Under the pieces are notes generated by a model. It saw only the letters and a program-made list of their open reading frames with translations. It had not been told where the DNA came from and did no database searches. The position numbers were made by a program, and so were the translations under genes. DNA of 40,868 nucleotides from Bacillota bacterium (GTDB lineage: Bacteria > Bacillota > Clostridia > Lachnospirales > Lachnospiraceae). Below are positions 40,868-40,868 of the stretch, piece after piece. Within the stretch, counting starts at the first letter, position 1. Each line of letters opens with the position of its first letter. The stretch is from the NCBI GenBank assembly GCA_023408815.1, contig JAEYJO010000072.1, forward strand, positions 1 to 40,868, read 5' to 3'.

Positions 40868-40868
40868 T

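Noticed and set aside
1..40868. CRISPR array
   Set aside because: No series of regularly spaced identical 25-40 nt repeats and no cas-like genes; the repeated sequences found are a two-copy leader unit and short integrase-type motifs.

Overview
The window is part of a mid-GC Firmicute genome, most likely a gut Clostridia of the Lachnospiraceae type. This rests on strong AGGAGG-type ribosome binding sites, a Tn916/Tn1549-like conjugative element with the gene families of the C. difficile CTn elements (CD1108, CD1110 and CD1115 types), a GPH sugar symporter with GH36/GH13 enzymes, and methylglyoxal synthase. No species can be named from the sequence alone.

Positions 1 to about 27,500 are the right-hand part of an integrative and conjugative element (ICE). 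The transfer module (197-16860) encodes a VirB4 ATPase, an amidoligase, a gamma-glutamylcyclotransferase-like protein, a membrane-anchored NlpC/P60 hydrolase, a frameshifted accessory gene, a candidate oriT region, a ribbon-helix-helix protein, a MobP-type relaxase with a long Sel1-repeat tail, a Toprim protein and a VirD4 coupling protein. Two AT-rich cargo inserts interrupt it. One is a HEPN-motif gene whose terminator is followed by a group II intron (8352-10240) with its maturase. The other is a DUF1697 gene.

The regulatory and cargo part (17030-24126) holds an XRE regulator, a divergent TetR/alpha-beta hydrolase pair with two clear operators, a KTR zinc-ribbon protein, and two diverged copies (about 85% identical at protein level) of a 'structured leader RNA + sigma-like factor' unit. 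The two units flank an AraC/GyrI/ABC drug-export cassette. A roughly 400-nt hairpin-rich ORF-free stretch precedes a lone PemK/MazF toxin. A broken resolvase-like gene, xis, int and a tRNA-Ser(CGA) follow. Repeated CGTAGAAA motifs lie on both sides of the tRNA, suggesting that the tRNA is inside the element's attachment region. The element or its junction ends at about 27,520, in the middle of a GH36 alpha-galactosidase gene whose 5' half is missing here.

From 27,520 to 40,868 the sequence looks chromosomal: a sugar locus (GH36 fragment, GPH symporter, GH13 alpha-glucosidase), a two-component system whose regulator has a G8-tract frameshift at its C-terminus, a DUF362 lipoprotein with an overlapping permease gene, a metallophosphoesterase fragment, a pyridoxamine-phosphate-oxidase-fold protein, a TetR/MFS efflux pair sharing palindromic operators, methylglyoxal synthase behind a multi-hairpin leader, a GntR/FCD regulator with paired operators, and the C-terminal end of a membrane protein that runs off the right edge.

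The best candidates for undescribed biology are the duplicated junction-type leader RNA of the sigma-like genes, the long structured block upstream of the antitoxin-less PemK, and the tRNA-Ser carried beside the integrase. All calls come from reading the sequence; no database search was possible.
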